Positions 45,346 to 55,640 of a DNA stretch of 64,000 nt are shown here, in pieces. Source of the stretch: Cepaea nemoralis (taxonomy: Eukaryota > Mollusca > Gastropoda > Stylommatophora > Helicidae); assembly GCA_014155875.1 (NCBI GenBank), contig JACEFZ010005090.1, forward strand, positions 496,001-560,000. Direction: 5' to 3'. The position numbers and the translations under genes were made by a program. Each line of letters starts with the position of its first letter. The first letter of the stretch is position 1. The notes beneath the pieces are model-generated. The model worked only from the letters and a program-made list of their open reading frames with translations, was not told the DNA's origin and did no database searches.

Positions 45346-45704
45346 CGATGTCAGCTAGCATCAAAATCACAAACACATGAACAAATGACGGGGAACTCGA
45401 GAAATAAGAAACGCGTGCAACATGTAACAATTCTAACGACATCTTTATTTGTGGTTTTGTAAATTTCTGTAACCTGCTGTCTAAGAAAGCATTAAATATT
45501 GATCCGAGTGCCAAAAAATTACAAATGACGCTTAGATCTGTGTTTTCAACTTTAGTTAGTTACACGCTTGCCTTATTATGTTAAGGTACTATACATACTG
45601 ATATATACACCTGCATGTTTTATACATGAGCTTCTTTGATTCATTATGAGTTGTGTTCCTCCCGTCATCCACTTCTAATTTGCTGTTCTGTTTACTGGTG
45701 GACG
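45346..45704. other. Unannotated receptor intron
   Basis: Nothing recognised. Confidence 0.4.
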
Positions 45705-45803
45705 TTCAGAAAGCAATGGCAAACCACTGAACGTAAACTTGCCAAGAAATCACAAACAGCAAAATAATACTAGGGCTGGCTGCGACTTCCTGTACGTGGA
45801 ACG
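45705..45803 (+). mobile_element. SINE-A 3' fragment
   Basis: Body block TTCAGAAAGCAATGGCAAAC and degraded 3' block, running into a TG repeat. Confidence 0.7.
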
Positions 45804-45919
45804 CGCGCGCGCTCGCGCGTGTGTGTGTATGTGTGTGTGTGTGTGTGTGTGTGTTTGTGTTTATACGTGCATGCCTGTGTGGATACGTACGTTTATACAT
45901 AGGAATACATTATTATACC

Positions 45920-45952
<33 letters not shown>

Positions 45953-45960
45953 TTGTGTAT
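45804..45960. repeat. TG/CG microsatellites
   Basis: Two (TG)n blocks separated by about 55 bp. Confidence 0.93.
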
Positions 45961-46108
45961 GTATTATTATATGTTTTTATGTTTGCATGTAACTAACACA
46001 CACGCTCATATAAATATAACCACACAATACGCATATGTGGTAAACGGCATGGCAGTGAAGTTGCACAAAGGACAACACAATACGAGGAAAGAAAACCAAG
46101 CACCTCAC

Positions 46109-46181
46109 CCAGTAGTTGCCAAACTCCATTGTCCACGAAGTTGGAGAGGTCCATGGTGGTAGAACTGTTCCAGACATTGAC
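46109..46181 (-). CDS. Nicotinic receptor subunit, exon after Cys-loop
   Basis: 73-bp exon, acceptor CTGTCCAG, donor CTGG|GTGAGG. Encodes VNVWNSSTTMDLSNFVDNGV and WQLLG, matching the DLSNYVPNGEWDLLG segment of nicotinic subunits. Contains a possible N-glycosylation site (NSS). Follows SWAYTGLE of the previous exon in frame. Confidence 0.93.
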
Positions 46182-46365
46182 CTGGACAGACGTCAAGCAG
46201 AAATTGCATGATCAAATATACCCGTTAGCACATCACAGTGCTGGGATGCATTCACATCGTGTCCCAATGCTTCACATTGTGTACTCCTGCTTCAGGCAAG
46301 AAAGATAAGGAGATTGACAGACGAAAATAGTTCAGCGTTCACGAGAACATAAGGCCCACAATTGT

Positions 46366-46366
46366 T

Positions 46367-46435
<69 letters not shown>

Positions 46436-46560
46436 GACAGAGACAGAGAAGGAGGGTGAGAGATATAGAGAGAAGAGAGAGATGGAGAGAAGAGAGAGAT
46501 GGAGAGAGAGAGAGAGACAGAGACAGAGAGAGAGATAGAGAGAGAGAGGTGGTGGTGTGT
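46366..46560. repeat. GA/GACA microsatellite
   Basis: (GA)n, (CAGA)n and mixed purine repeats. Confidence 0.95.
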
Positions 46561-46632
46561 TGTTATCTCTCATGTCATGCTGATTTCTTGATATTTTGGT
46601 CTACGGCAGTACTTTTAGTGCTCAGTCACTAA

Positions 46633-46656
46633 CAGAGAGAGAAAGAGAGAGAGAGA

Positions 46657-46703
<47 letters not shown>

Positions 46704-46805
46704 GTAGCGCAGTGGCCAGCATGTTTGCACCAAGCTCGGTGGACCCGGCCTAACTGGGTACATGGAAATTTCTGGGACGTAAATGCAGCCGGTGTTTGAT
46801 TCAAC
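46633..46805 (+). mobile_element. GA repeat followed by tRNA-like SINE head
   Basis: (GA)n to 46699, then ACCTGGTAGCGCAGTGGCC, a tRNA-like A-box region. No full cloverleaf. Confidence 0.5.
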
Positions 46806-46825
46806 TCATCGCCCTACGATTACCG

Positions 46826-47152
46826 ATTGGTATATACGTCTTCTTTCGTTCGCTTGAAATATGTCTATAACTGCAATGTTGTCTCATGTATGAATCTAAC
46901 AGTCGTTTTTAGTTCACTCAGCGGTCCATAGAGTTTATCTTCCACTGTTGTCTTTCTAGGTCAGAAGGTTCGCCTGGATATGTTGTAGTTTGGGCAATCC
47001 TGGAGTATGTGCTCTGCTGTCTGCGACGCCAAACCACATGTGCACATGGCTGAGTCACCAATCTTGAATTTTGTATACACGTGGTTGCGTAATCTATTGT
47101 GTCTTGTTCTGAGGCGCAGAATGACCTGTTCTGATCTGTCCATAACGTGGCA
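46826..47152 (-). mobile_element. LINE RNase H-family 3' end
   Basis: Highly similar to 55310-55615, in reverse. The minus strand encodes MDRSEQVILRLRTRHNRLRN and HVYTKFKIGDSAMCTCGLAS, then a CHHC-type CxC...HIL..C end. One base is missing relative to the 55-kb copy. 5' truncated. Confidence 0.85.
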
Positions 47153-47545
47153 AATCAAATCAAATCAAATCAACTTTATTAGGGTCACAAATTGGGCGCG
47201 CAGGCCCGTCTTACATTCGGCCCTTCCAATCACTCGTCTTTCATTCATCAAGAGCATTATACATTTACATAGGAAGAAAAATAAACATTGTGAAATGAAT
47301 GTTGTAAACATAAACAAGGCTTATTAACATGTTATGAGGCCCATTTCCCACTTATCCATACATCACCCCACCCACACACACACCCCCACCTACCCATACA
47401 CACGCACTCCAGGAACACATACATACCCCACCAAACAGACCCATCACCCTCGCGCACATCCCCCACCCACACACACTACCCTCATCTGATCCCCCAACCA
47501 AAACACACTCGCCACCCACAAACATTCCCCCACTAACCCATAGAT
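47153..47545 (-). mobile_element. Retroposon unit with AAATC tail, copy 1
   Basis: Plus strand begins (AAATC)n, ACTTTATT, then ACAAATTGGGCGCGCAGGCC and CGTCTTACATTCGGCCCTTC. The same block recurs at 47930-48060. Continues into CCCACACA-rich sequence. Confidence 0.65.
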
Positions 47546-47560
47546 AGACATATAGATAGG

Positions 47561-47617
<57 letters not shown>

Positions 47618-47641
47618 TAGACAGACAGACAGACAGACCGG

Positions 47642-47721
<80 letters not shown>

Positions 47722-47925
47722 AAGGTAGGTAGCTAGGTAGGTAGGTAGGCAGAAAGGTAGGTAGGTAGGTAGGTAGGCAGACAGACAGACAGACAGACAG
47801 ACAGATAGATAGATAGACAGACAGACAGACAAACAGACAGGTAGGTAGGTAGGTAGGTAGGTAGGTAGGTAGGTAGGTAGATAGGTAGATAGATACATAG
47901 ATAGAACGAACGAACGAACGAACGA
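47546..47925. repeat. Compound tetranucleotide array
   Basis: Blocks of GATA, CAGA, GGCA and GTAG units in succession, between two copies of the same retroposon unit. Confidence 0.95.
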
Positions 47926-48840
47926 ACAGACTTTATTTTCAAAGGGTAACAAATTGGGCACGCAGGCCCGTCTTACATTCGGCCCTTCCAATCACTCATC
48001 TTTCTTTCATGAACAGTGCATAGGGAAAAAAACATTGTCACATGAATTTTGTAAACATAAACAATGCATATTACTATGTTATAAGACACATCCACCACCC
48101 ACCCACACATCCCCCATTCACTCCAACTCCCCCACCCAACCACACACACATACAATACATTCCCCCACCCATCCACCACATCCCTACACATCTCCCCACC
48201 CACACACACCTCTCATCCACCCACACCCCAAGCATACATACATTCAATAACCCACACATCCCCCACCTACACACATCTCCCCATCCACTCACATATCCTT
48301 TACCCGTCCCATTTCCCACCAACAATCACTCACCCAATATCCTCCTCCACCCACACACCTCCAACCACCCAACCAAACACACATTCCTCAGCCACACACA
48401 CATCTCCCCGTCAACTCACATATTCCGCACCTACCCACACACAAATTCCGCACACACCCACATAATCTCCCATCTCCCCCAGCCCACTCTTTTATGCCGA
48501 GCCCACACCTACAAACATCCCCCACCATCTCCTAACCTGCACACACTCACCCACCCACATATCCTCTACCCACCCATCCCCCAACCAAACATCCCTTAAC
48601 CACACACCCTTACTCATATACAATCACCCACCCACAGATCCTCTACCCAACCACACATCCTCCACCCAACCACACATCCTCCACCCACCCATTCCCCCAG
48701 CCACACATCCCTTAACCACACATCCTTACCCATATACACACACATCCCCACCCACGCACAATCTCCCCACCCATACAAACATCCCTCACACACATCCCCA
48801 CCCACCAACACATTCCCCATTCACAAACCACATGTACTTG
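47926..48840 (-). repeat. Retroposon unit copy 2 and CCACACA-rich tract
   Basis: Second copy of the GGGCACGCAGGCCCGTC block, then about 780 bp of imperfect C/A-rich repeat (ACACATCCCCCACCC type). The proline/histidine-rich frames are by-products. Confidence 0.8.
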
Positions 48841-48844
48841 TAAC

Positions 48845-49385
48845 ATGGCAGTCGTCTTGAGTATGGTTTGGTGGCTTTCTGACTGATTTGATCATTCTTT
48901 TCTTTTGGCATATACAATCATGGGTGTAGTATTATATAACAACTACGCCTCTACGCCTCTATACTTGTAACATGGTCCCTTCACTTTGTACTTGTATGTC
49001 CCGTTTATGTTCAGCACTTCTACCTTCAGACTGTTGTTCCTGTAACTGTCTATATTCTCGTTGTTACCCATACTCGCACAGTTTGTTGTCTTTGAAAGTG
49101 ATCATCATTGGTAGTGATGTGCACGTATAAACACGAAAGCAACACCCTGATATAGAGATCCTCAAGTAAATTATGCTTACTAGTCTTCTATTTCCACGTA
49201 TGCAATAACTGCTGATGAAGCCTGTTAGCGAGACTAGAGTATTAAAACACAGTTGATAAAAACAGATAAAATCACATCCCCCTATAATTAGCGGAAAAAA
49301 TCGACCGAAGTCATCGTCTAAGTCTAGGTGAAGGTCAAAGCAGTGGCGTCGGGGTGTGATGTTTTAAGCTTTCCAATTTTCTAGA
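48845..49385. other. Unannotated receptor intron
   Basis: Nothing recognised. Confidence 0.4.
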
Positions 49386-49389
49386 CCAT

Positions 49390-49456
49390 GACATACGGAG
49401 TGGGACAGCCAGTTTCCTCCCCCCCCCCCGGTCTCTCTCTCTCTCTCTCTCTTTTC

Positions 49457-49515
<59 letters not shown>

Positions 49516-49684
49516 GCATTTTCTTGCCAGGAAATTCACAGACAGTTCTGGCAATTGTCTGGTACACATTTTCGTGAGGATGAGTTGAGGCAAGTCTGCC
49601 TTTGCTGATGACTGAATACATACGACTATCCTGGGAGGCCAGTCGACTAACCACCATGCCATCATTGGACTGCCAAAATAATCT
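49390..49684 (-). mobile_element. SINE-E copy with CT repeat
   Basis: tRNA-like head on the minus strand (GGCATGGTGGTTAGTCGACT) and body with TGCCAGAACTGTCTG, containing a (CT)n block at 49433-49512. Related to 14545-14880. Confidence 0.55.
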
Positions 49685-49925
49685 AAACGCTTTCATGGAG
49701 ACAAAGACATATAGACAAGTTATCACCAACATCAGAAAGAGATAGTATCTCGTTTTGACCACATTAAGAGAAGGCAACAATTTGAACATATTGTGACTAC
49801 TGGAAATATTTGTGGAAAGAGAGATTTGTGGAAGGAAATAGAGAGGAAGACAACAGAGACAATATTTGACAGATTTATGTCATGGCACGGTAGTAGTCAG
49901 CACACGAACTAATACATGATGTTGT
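49685..49925 (+). mobile_element. LINE 3' end fragment
   Basis: Decayed tail with TTGTGACTACTGGAAATATT and GTCATGGCACGG, the same 3' end as 11670-11912. Its terminal CATGATGTTG merges directly into the 15-bp minisatellite. Confidence 0.65.
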
Positions 49926-52125
49926 AGGAGTTGATGTTGTGGGAGTTGATGTTGTGGGAGTTGATGTTGTGGGAGTTGATGTTGTGGGAGTTGATGTTGT
50001 GGGAGTTGATGTTGTGGGAGTTGATGTTGTGGGAGTTGATGTTGTGGGAGTTGATGTTGTGGGAGTTGATGCTGTGGGGGTTGATGTTGTGGGAGTTGAT
50101 GTTGTAGGAGTTGATGTTGTGGGAGCTGATGTTGTGGGAGTTGATGTTGTGGGAGTTGATGTTGTGGGAGCTGATGTTGTGGGAGTTGATGTTGTGAGAG
50201 TTGATGTTGTGGGAGTTGATGTTGTGGGAGTTGATGTTGTGGGAGTTGATGTTGTGAGAGTTGATGTTGTGGGAGTTGATGTTGTAGGAGATGATGTTGT
50301 GGGAGCTGATGTTGTGGGAGTTGATGTTGTGGGAGTTGATGTTGTAGGAGTTGATGTTGTGGGAGTTGATGTTTTGGGAGTTGATGTTGTGGGAGTGAGT
50401 TGATGTTGTGGGAGGTGATGTTGTGCGAGTTGATGTTGTGGGAGCTGATGTTGTGGGAGTTGATGTTGTGTGAGGTGATGTTGTGGGAGTTGATGTTGTG
50501 GGAGCTGATGTTGTGGGAGTTGATGTTGTGGGAGTTGATGTTGTGGGAGTTGATGTTGTGGGAGTGAGTTGATGTTGTGTGAGGTGATGTTGTGGGAGTT
50601 GATGTTGTGTGAGGTGATGTTGTGGGAGTTGATTATGTGGGAGCTGATGTTGTGGGAGTTGATTATGTGGGAGCTGATGTTGTGGGAGTTGATTATGTGG
50701 GAGCTGATGTTGTAGGAGTTGATGTTGTGGGAGTTGATGTCGTGGGAGCTGATGTTGTGGGAGTGAGTTGATGTTGTGGGAATTGATGTTGTGGGAGATG
50801 ATGTTGTGGGAGTTGATGTTGTGGGAGCTGATGTTGTGGGAGTGAGGTGATGTTGTGGGAGTTGATGTTGTGGGAATTGATGTTGTGGGAATTGATGTTA
50901 TGGGAGTTGATGTTGTGGGAGTGAGTTGATGTTGTGGGAGTTGATGTTGTGGGAGTTGATGTTGTGGGAGTTGATGTTGTGGGAGTTGATGTTGTGGGAG
51001 TTGATGTTCTGGGAGTTGATGTTGTGGGAGCTGATTTTGTGGGAGTTGATGTTGTGGGAGTTGATGTTGTGGGAGCTGAGGTTGTGGGAGTTGATGTTGT
51101 GAGAGTTGATGTTGTGGGAGTTGATGTTGTGGGAGTTGATGTTGTGGGAGTTGATGTTGTAGGAGTTGATGTTGTGGGAGCTGATGTTGTGGGAGTTGAT
51201 GTTGTGGGAGTTGATGTTGTAGGAGTTGATGTTGTGGGAGTTGATGTTGTAGGAGTTGATGTTGTGGGAGTTGATGTTGTGGGAGTTGATGTTGTGGGAG
51301 TTGATGTTGTGGGAGTTGATGTTGTGGGAGTTGATGTTGTGGGAGTTGATGTTGTGGGAGTTGATGTTGTGGGAGTTGATGTTGTGGGAGTTGATGTTGT
51401 GGGAGCTGATGTTGTGGGAGCTGATGTTGTGGGAGTTGATGTTGTGGGAGTTGATGTTGTAGGAGTTGATGTTGTGGGAGTTGATGTTGTGGGAGTTGAT
51501 GTTGTGGGAGTGAGTTGATGTTGTGGGAGGTGATGTTGTGCGAGTTGATGTTGTGGGAGCTGATGTTGTGGGAGTTGATGTTGTGTGAGGTGATGTTGTG
51601 GGAGTTGATGTTGTGGGAGCTGATGTTGTGGGAGTTGATGTTGTGGGAGTTGATGTTGTGGGAGTTGATGTTGTGGGAGTGAGCTGATGTTGTGTGAGGT
51701 GATGTTGTGGGAGTTGATGTTGTGTGAGGTGATGTTGTGGGAGTTGATTATGTGGGGGCTGATGTTGTGGGAGTTGATTATGTGGGAGCTGATGTTGTGG
51801 GAGTTGATTATGTGGGAGCTGATGTTGTAGGAGTTGATGTTGGGGAATTGATGTTGTGGGAGTTGATGTCGTGGGAGCTGATGTTGTGGGAGTGAGTTGA
51901 TGTTGTGGGAATTGATGTTGTGGGAGATGATGTTGTGAGAGTTGATGTTGTGGGAGTTGATGTTGTTGGAGTGAGTTGATGTTGTGGGAGTTGATGTGGG
52001 AGTGAGTTGATGGTGTGGGAATTGATGTTGTGGGAGATGATGTTGTGGGAGTTGATATTATGGGAATTGATGTTGTGGAAGTTGATGTTGTGGGAGCTGA
52101 TGTTGCGGGAGGTGATGTTATGGGA
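49921..52125 (+). repeat. 15-bp minisatellite, 2.2 kb
   Basis: About 145 copies of GTTGATGTTGTGGGA with point variants (GCTGATG, GTAGGA, TTATGTG). Landmarks such as GTGAGTTGATGTTGTGGGAG followed by GTGATGTTGTGCGAG recur 1115 bp apart (50396 and 51511; 50631 and 51746), showing a higher-order duplication. It lies in the receptor intron, ending about 140 bp from an exon. Gly/Val and Asn/Ser/His frames through it are not genes. Confidence 0.97.
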
Positions 52126-52262
52126 GTTTGTATGAAGTGAAGAAACACGATCCCCACACCAGCACCATGATGACGGTGGTGATAACAACTAACACCCAAC
52201 AACATTTCAGAGATAACAAAACTACCCACACATTCAACAAGAAACGTCTAGAAGTACTCTAC

Positions 52263-52443
52263 CTCCAAACCCGTGTACGCCCAAGAGCCCAGCTTGAGTC
52301 TGCAGACTTGCGTGTCAAACGGGAAAAAGGTGATATCAATCTTGCACGAAGACCGGAAGCGAATCACTGGGCCCCAGAAGACGCGGCTGGTGTTGTAGAC
52401 CATAGCCAAGGTGGGCATATATCCGGACGTGTAGTCATCCACG
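52263..52443 (-). CDS. Nicotinic receptor subunit, Cys-loop exon
   Basis: Acceptor CTCTCCCCAG, donor TTGGAG|GTAGAG. The first C completes Ser after VLYN. Encodes VDDYTSGYMPTLAMVYNTSR (possible N-glycosylation at NTS), VFWGPVIRFRSS, the Cys-loop C-KIDITFFPFDTQV-C with 13 intervening residues, and KLGSWAYTGLE with the loop B tryptophan. All are family-diagnostic of pentameric ligand-gated channels of the nicotinic type. Confidence 0.96.
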
Positions 52444-52880
52444 CTGGGGAGAGAGTCACTAGCTACAAGTACGGTCAGGAGATTAGACGACAGCAATTAC
52501 TATCAGTCTTGATCAGTCGGATTTTGTTTCTATTTCTAGTACTTTCCACACGTAACGCGGCTTTAGTCTTACATGCAAACTCCAAGTTTCAACATTATGT
52601 GCCATCTTATGAATTCACTCTGTATAAATGATCCTCTAAATATAGCAAATATAGTAGCAATTTTGGTCAATATTTAAAAATTGGGTTTTTACTTATGAAA
52701 TCATACCAGTTAGATAGAGCTTGACGAGACGAATCCAACGGTATCTCAACGAAGACTGTACGCTGATTCTAAGCGGAGTTATGAATTATATGGTGACGTA
52801 ATTTAATACCAGGAAGTCCAATGAAGAATTAACTGATAAGTCAGGATTTATCGCGGCCCTAAGATTGGAAACTTGAGAAA
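52444..52880. other. Unannotated receptor intron with direct-repeat edge
   Basis: No exon. 52654-52688 is a 35-bp sequence repeated (34/35) at 54997-55031. Confidence 0.5.
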
Positions 52881-52882
52881 TT

Positions 52883-53935
52883 CTGCCTTCCATTACTGTG
52901 GCTTGTTTATTTGTAAACGGACAACGTTGTGCCATATATCATTGCGTCCGGGGCGGCGAGGCCTAACTTGACGTATTATTTTTTTTTTTGTATAGGATGT
53001 GCCCTGACCTAATTAACAATTTAAAATGGCCGCCAACTGTTTATTATTTGCCTTCTATTAACGTGGCTTGTTTATTTTTAAACGGACAACATTGTGCCAT
53101 ATATCATTGCGTCCGGGGCGGCGAGGCCTAACTTGACGTATTATTTTTTTTTTTTTATAGGATGTGCCTTGACCTAATTAACAATTTAAAATGGCCGCCA
53201 ACTGTTTATTATTTGCCTTCTATTAACGTGGCTTGTTTATTTTTAAACGGACAACATTGTGCCATATATCATTGCGTCCGGGGCGGCGAGGCCTAACTTG
53301 ACGTATTATTTTTTTTTTTTATAGGATGTGCCTTGACCTAATTAACAATTTAAAATGGCCGCCAACTGTTTATTATTTGCCTTCTATTAACGTGGCTTGT
53401 TTATTTTTAAACGGACAACATTGTGCCATATATCATTGCGTCCGGGGCGGCGAGGCCTAACTTGACGTATTATTTTTTTTTTATATAGGATGTGCCCTGA
53501 CCTAATTAACAATTTAAAATGGCCGCCAACTGTTTATTATTTGCCTTCTATTACCATGGCTTGATTATTTTTAAACGGACAACGTTGTGCCATATATCAT
53601 TGCGTCCGGGGCTGCGAGGCCTACCTTGACGTATGTTTTATTTTTCGATAGGATTTGCCGTGACCTAATTAATAATTTAAAATGGCCGCCCTTGTTATTT
53701 GTAAACGGACAATGTTGCGCCATATATCATTGCGTCCGGGGCTGCGAGGCCTACCTTGACGTATTTTTCTTTTTTTCGATAGGATTTGCCGTGACCTAAT
53801 TAATAATTTAAAATGGCCGCCCTTGTTATTTGTAAACGGACAACGTTGTGCCATATATCATTGCGTCCGGGGCGGCGAGGCCTAACTTGACGTATTATTT
53901 ATTTTTTTTAGGATGTGCCCTGACCTAATTAACAG
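52883..53935 (+). repeat. 165-bp / 130-bp satellite
   Basis: Seven units counted at GCCATATATCATTGCGTCCG, spaced 165, 165, 164, 164, 130 and 131 bp. The last units share a deletion of about 35 bp, so a shortened variant was itself amplified. Each unit has GCGTCCGGGGCGGCGAGGCC, a T run of 8-12 and ATGGCCGCC. A decayed partial unit may lie near 56150. Confidence 0.95.
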
Positions 53936-54056
53936 TGTAGTCACTGAAGGGTCTTCTCCCTGATTATTTATTGTATTTTGTGTAGGCATTTGTTTTTTGT
54001 TATTCTTTTATTTAAGCTTCATTACTCTGTGTAATTTTATATTTTTTATATTTTCA

Positions 54057-54144
54057 GATTTCTGCAGTATGTACCTGACGAGATGCAGCGAAATATGCCA
54101 GGCAATAAATCGTGCAATCTATTGTTTGTGTCTTCGTTATTCAA
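54057..54144 (+). mobile_element. Isolated Penelope terminal repeat
   Basis: 77 nt (54068-54144) identical to both ends of the Penelope element at 26-27 kb, plus the 5' GATTTCTGCAG shared with its left copy. No Penelope ORF adjoins it. Confidence 0.88.
54070..54116 (+). ncRNA. Hammerhead ribozyme-like motif, copy 3
   Basis: Same 47 nt as copies 1 and 2: CTGACGA 54075-54081, GAAA 54090-54093, ATC 54109-54111, stem I 54070-54074 with 54112-54116. Confidence 0.7.
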
Positions 54145-54179
54145 ATATATAGAAACTCACCACAGGAAGGTGTGCATCT

Positions 54180-54990
54180 GAATTGTTTTATCAAATTGAC
54201 ACAGGCTGTGGCAAAGGTGTGACAGGCAGAATCTTGAATGTCACAGGAAATGGTTCAAGAAAGAGTGTTTACAAAATACCAGCCAGGGTACACAACCTGT
54301 ATTTTGGTAATAAGTTAGGTAATATGGATGTAAATTCTCGTGTGGTCTTGAAGATGTATTTTTTATTACCATTTGATTTTGAGATTTGACTTGTTGAGTT
54401 TTCTTAATAGATAAATAATTTATTGTTAGTCCATAAAAGTGACTAACAATTGATAGGATATATGTAAAAATGATTTCTTTTGTTTCATCATGTATGTCAT
54501 ATTATTTTGAATAATGTCTTTCTTTAAATTGGTTGATTACCTTTATTTGATATGAGGGGAAAGAAAATTTGTCTTCAAAACGTTGGGGGGTATGATATCC
54601 TGTTTTGACTTCGTTTTGGTTGGCTCATGAATTATGATTTTAGTTGAATTGTCTTGTGTATTGAATAGTATTTACCCTTGTTTACAAATAAGTTGAAAAT
54701 TGTAAAAAAATTTTTGTTCACAGTTATTGTTTTGTTTAGAATAAAGAGTAATAAGACGGGGCTTTATTTAAAACCCTTCGTTCAGAAAATAGTTAACAAG
54801 TGACTGAGGACTAGAAGAGAGACACATTCTCCATATGAGTAATAAGTTGTAGTAAACATGAGTACCAAAAACTTTGGCCTTGTGCTGGTAAAAAGGCTGC
54901 TGCGCCAATCAGCGTTAATGTTTTAGGATAGGGAGGTTAATTACATAGTGGCTATGTTACATAGTGCAATGAGGATGATCTGTCGACTAA
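54180..54990 (+). mobile_element. Fragment related to the LTR element interior
   Basis: Shares ordered blocks with 17800-18160: GAGGGGAAA, GGTATGATATCCTGTT, AGAATAAAG, GGGGCTTTA, CCCTTCGTTCAGAAAA, GAGAGACACATTCTC and ATCAGCGT. No LTR, primer site or pol frame is visible. A 60-codon frame before it (54186-54389) is unrecognised. Confidence 0.7.
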
Positions 54991-55023
54991 CTAACTGTAG
55001 CTATTTTGGTCAATATTTAAAAA

Positions 55024-55640
55024 TTGGGTTTAAAAATTGTGGTGATATTGACAGATGCAAAATCCGTAATAGAGGCGCTTCTGTCTGGGAAATTGCCAGT
55101 TCTGAGGACACTACTTTCTGAACTTAGCAGTCATCGTAAGATCACCATACAGTGGATACCATCCCACTGTGGAGTACCCGGGAACGACAGAGCTGATCGA
55201 TTGGCTAAGGAAGGAGCACAAGAAGAACAACCAGATGTGCCTATTACATACCACCAAAAGAAAAGAATGATCAAATCAGTCAGAAGGCCACCAAACCTTA
55301 CTCAAGACGACTACCACGTTATGGACAGACCAGAACAGGTCATTCTTCTGCGCCTCAGAACAGGACACAATAGGTTACGCAACCACATGTATACAAAATT
55401 CAAGATTGGTGACTCAGCCATGTGCACATGTGGTTTGGCGTCGCAGACAGCAGAGCACATACTCCAGGATTGCCCAAACTACAACATATCCAGGCGAACC
55501 TTCTGGCCTAGAGAGACAACAGTGGAAGATAAACTCTATGGACCGCTGAATGAACTAAAAAAGACTGTTAGATTCATACAAGAGACAACATTGCAGTTAT
55601 AAACATAATTTAGGCGAACGAAAGAAGAAGAAGAAGAAGA
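55024..55640 (+). pseudogene. LINE C-terminal RNase H domain, 5' truncated
   Basis: An intact 190-codon frame: VVILTDAKSVIEALLSG, ITIQWIPSHCGVPGNDRADR and LAKEGA are the last RNase H motifs (catalytic Asp and His-containing loop). RLRTGHNRLRNHMYTKFKIG and CxC...H...C (CTCGLASQTAEHILQDC) follow, as in I/Jockey-superfamily LINE proteins, with stop at 55600 and a GAA-repeat tail. The RT and endonuclease are absent; no start context is expected because this is a truncated insertion. Confidence 0.88.

Noticed and set aside
48042..48599. Proline/histidine/threonine-rich frame
   Set aside because: Imperfect CCCACACA repeat.
50898..52229. 443-codon Asn/Ser/His-rich frame and opposing Gly/Val frames
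   Set aside because: Translation of the 15-bp minisatellite; a 15-bp unit keeps any frame open.
54186..54389. Possible integrase C-terminal piece
   Set aside because: The frame (DTGCGKGVTGRILNVTGNG) has no integrase hallmark I can defend.
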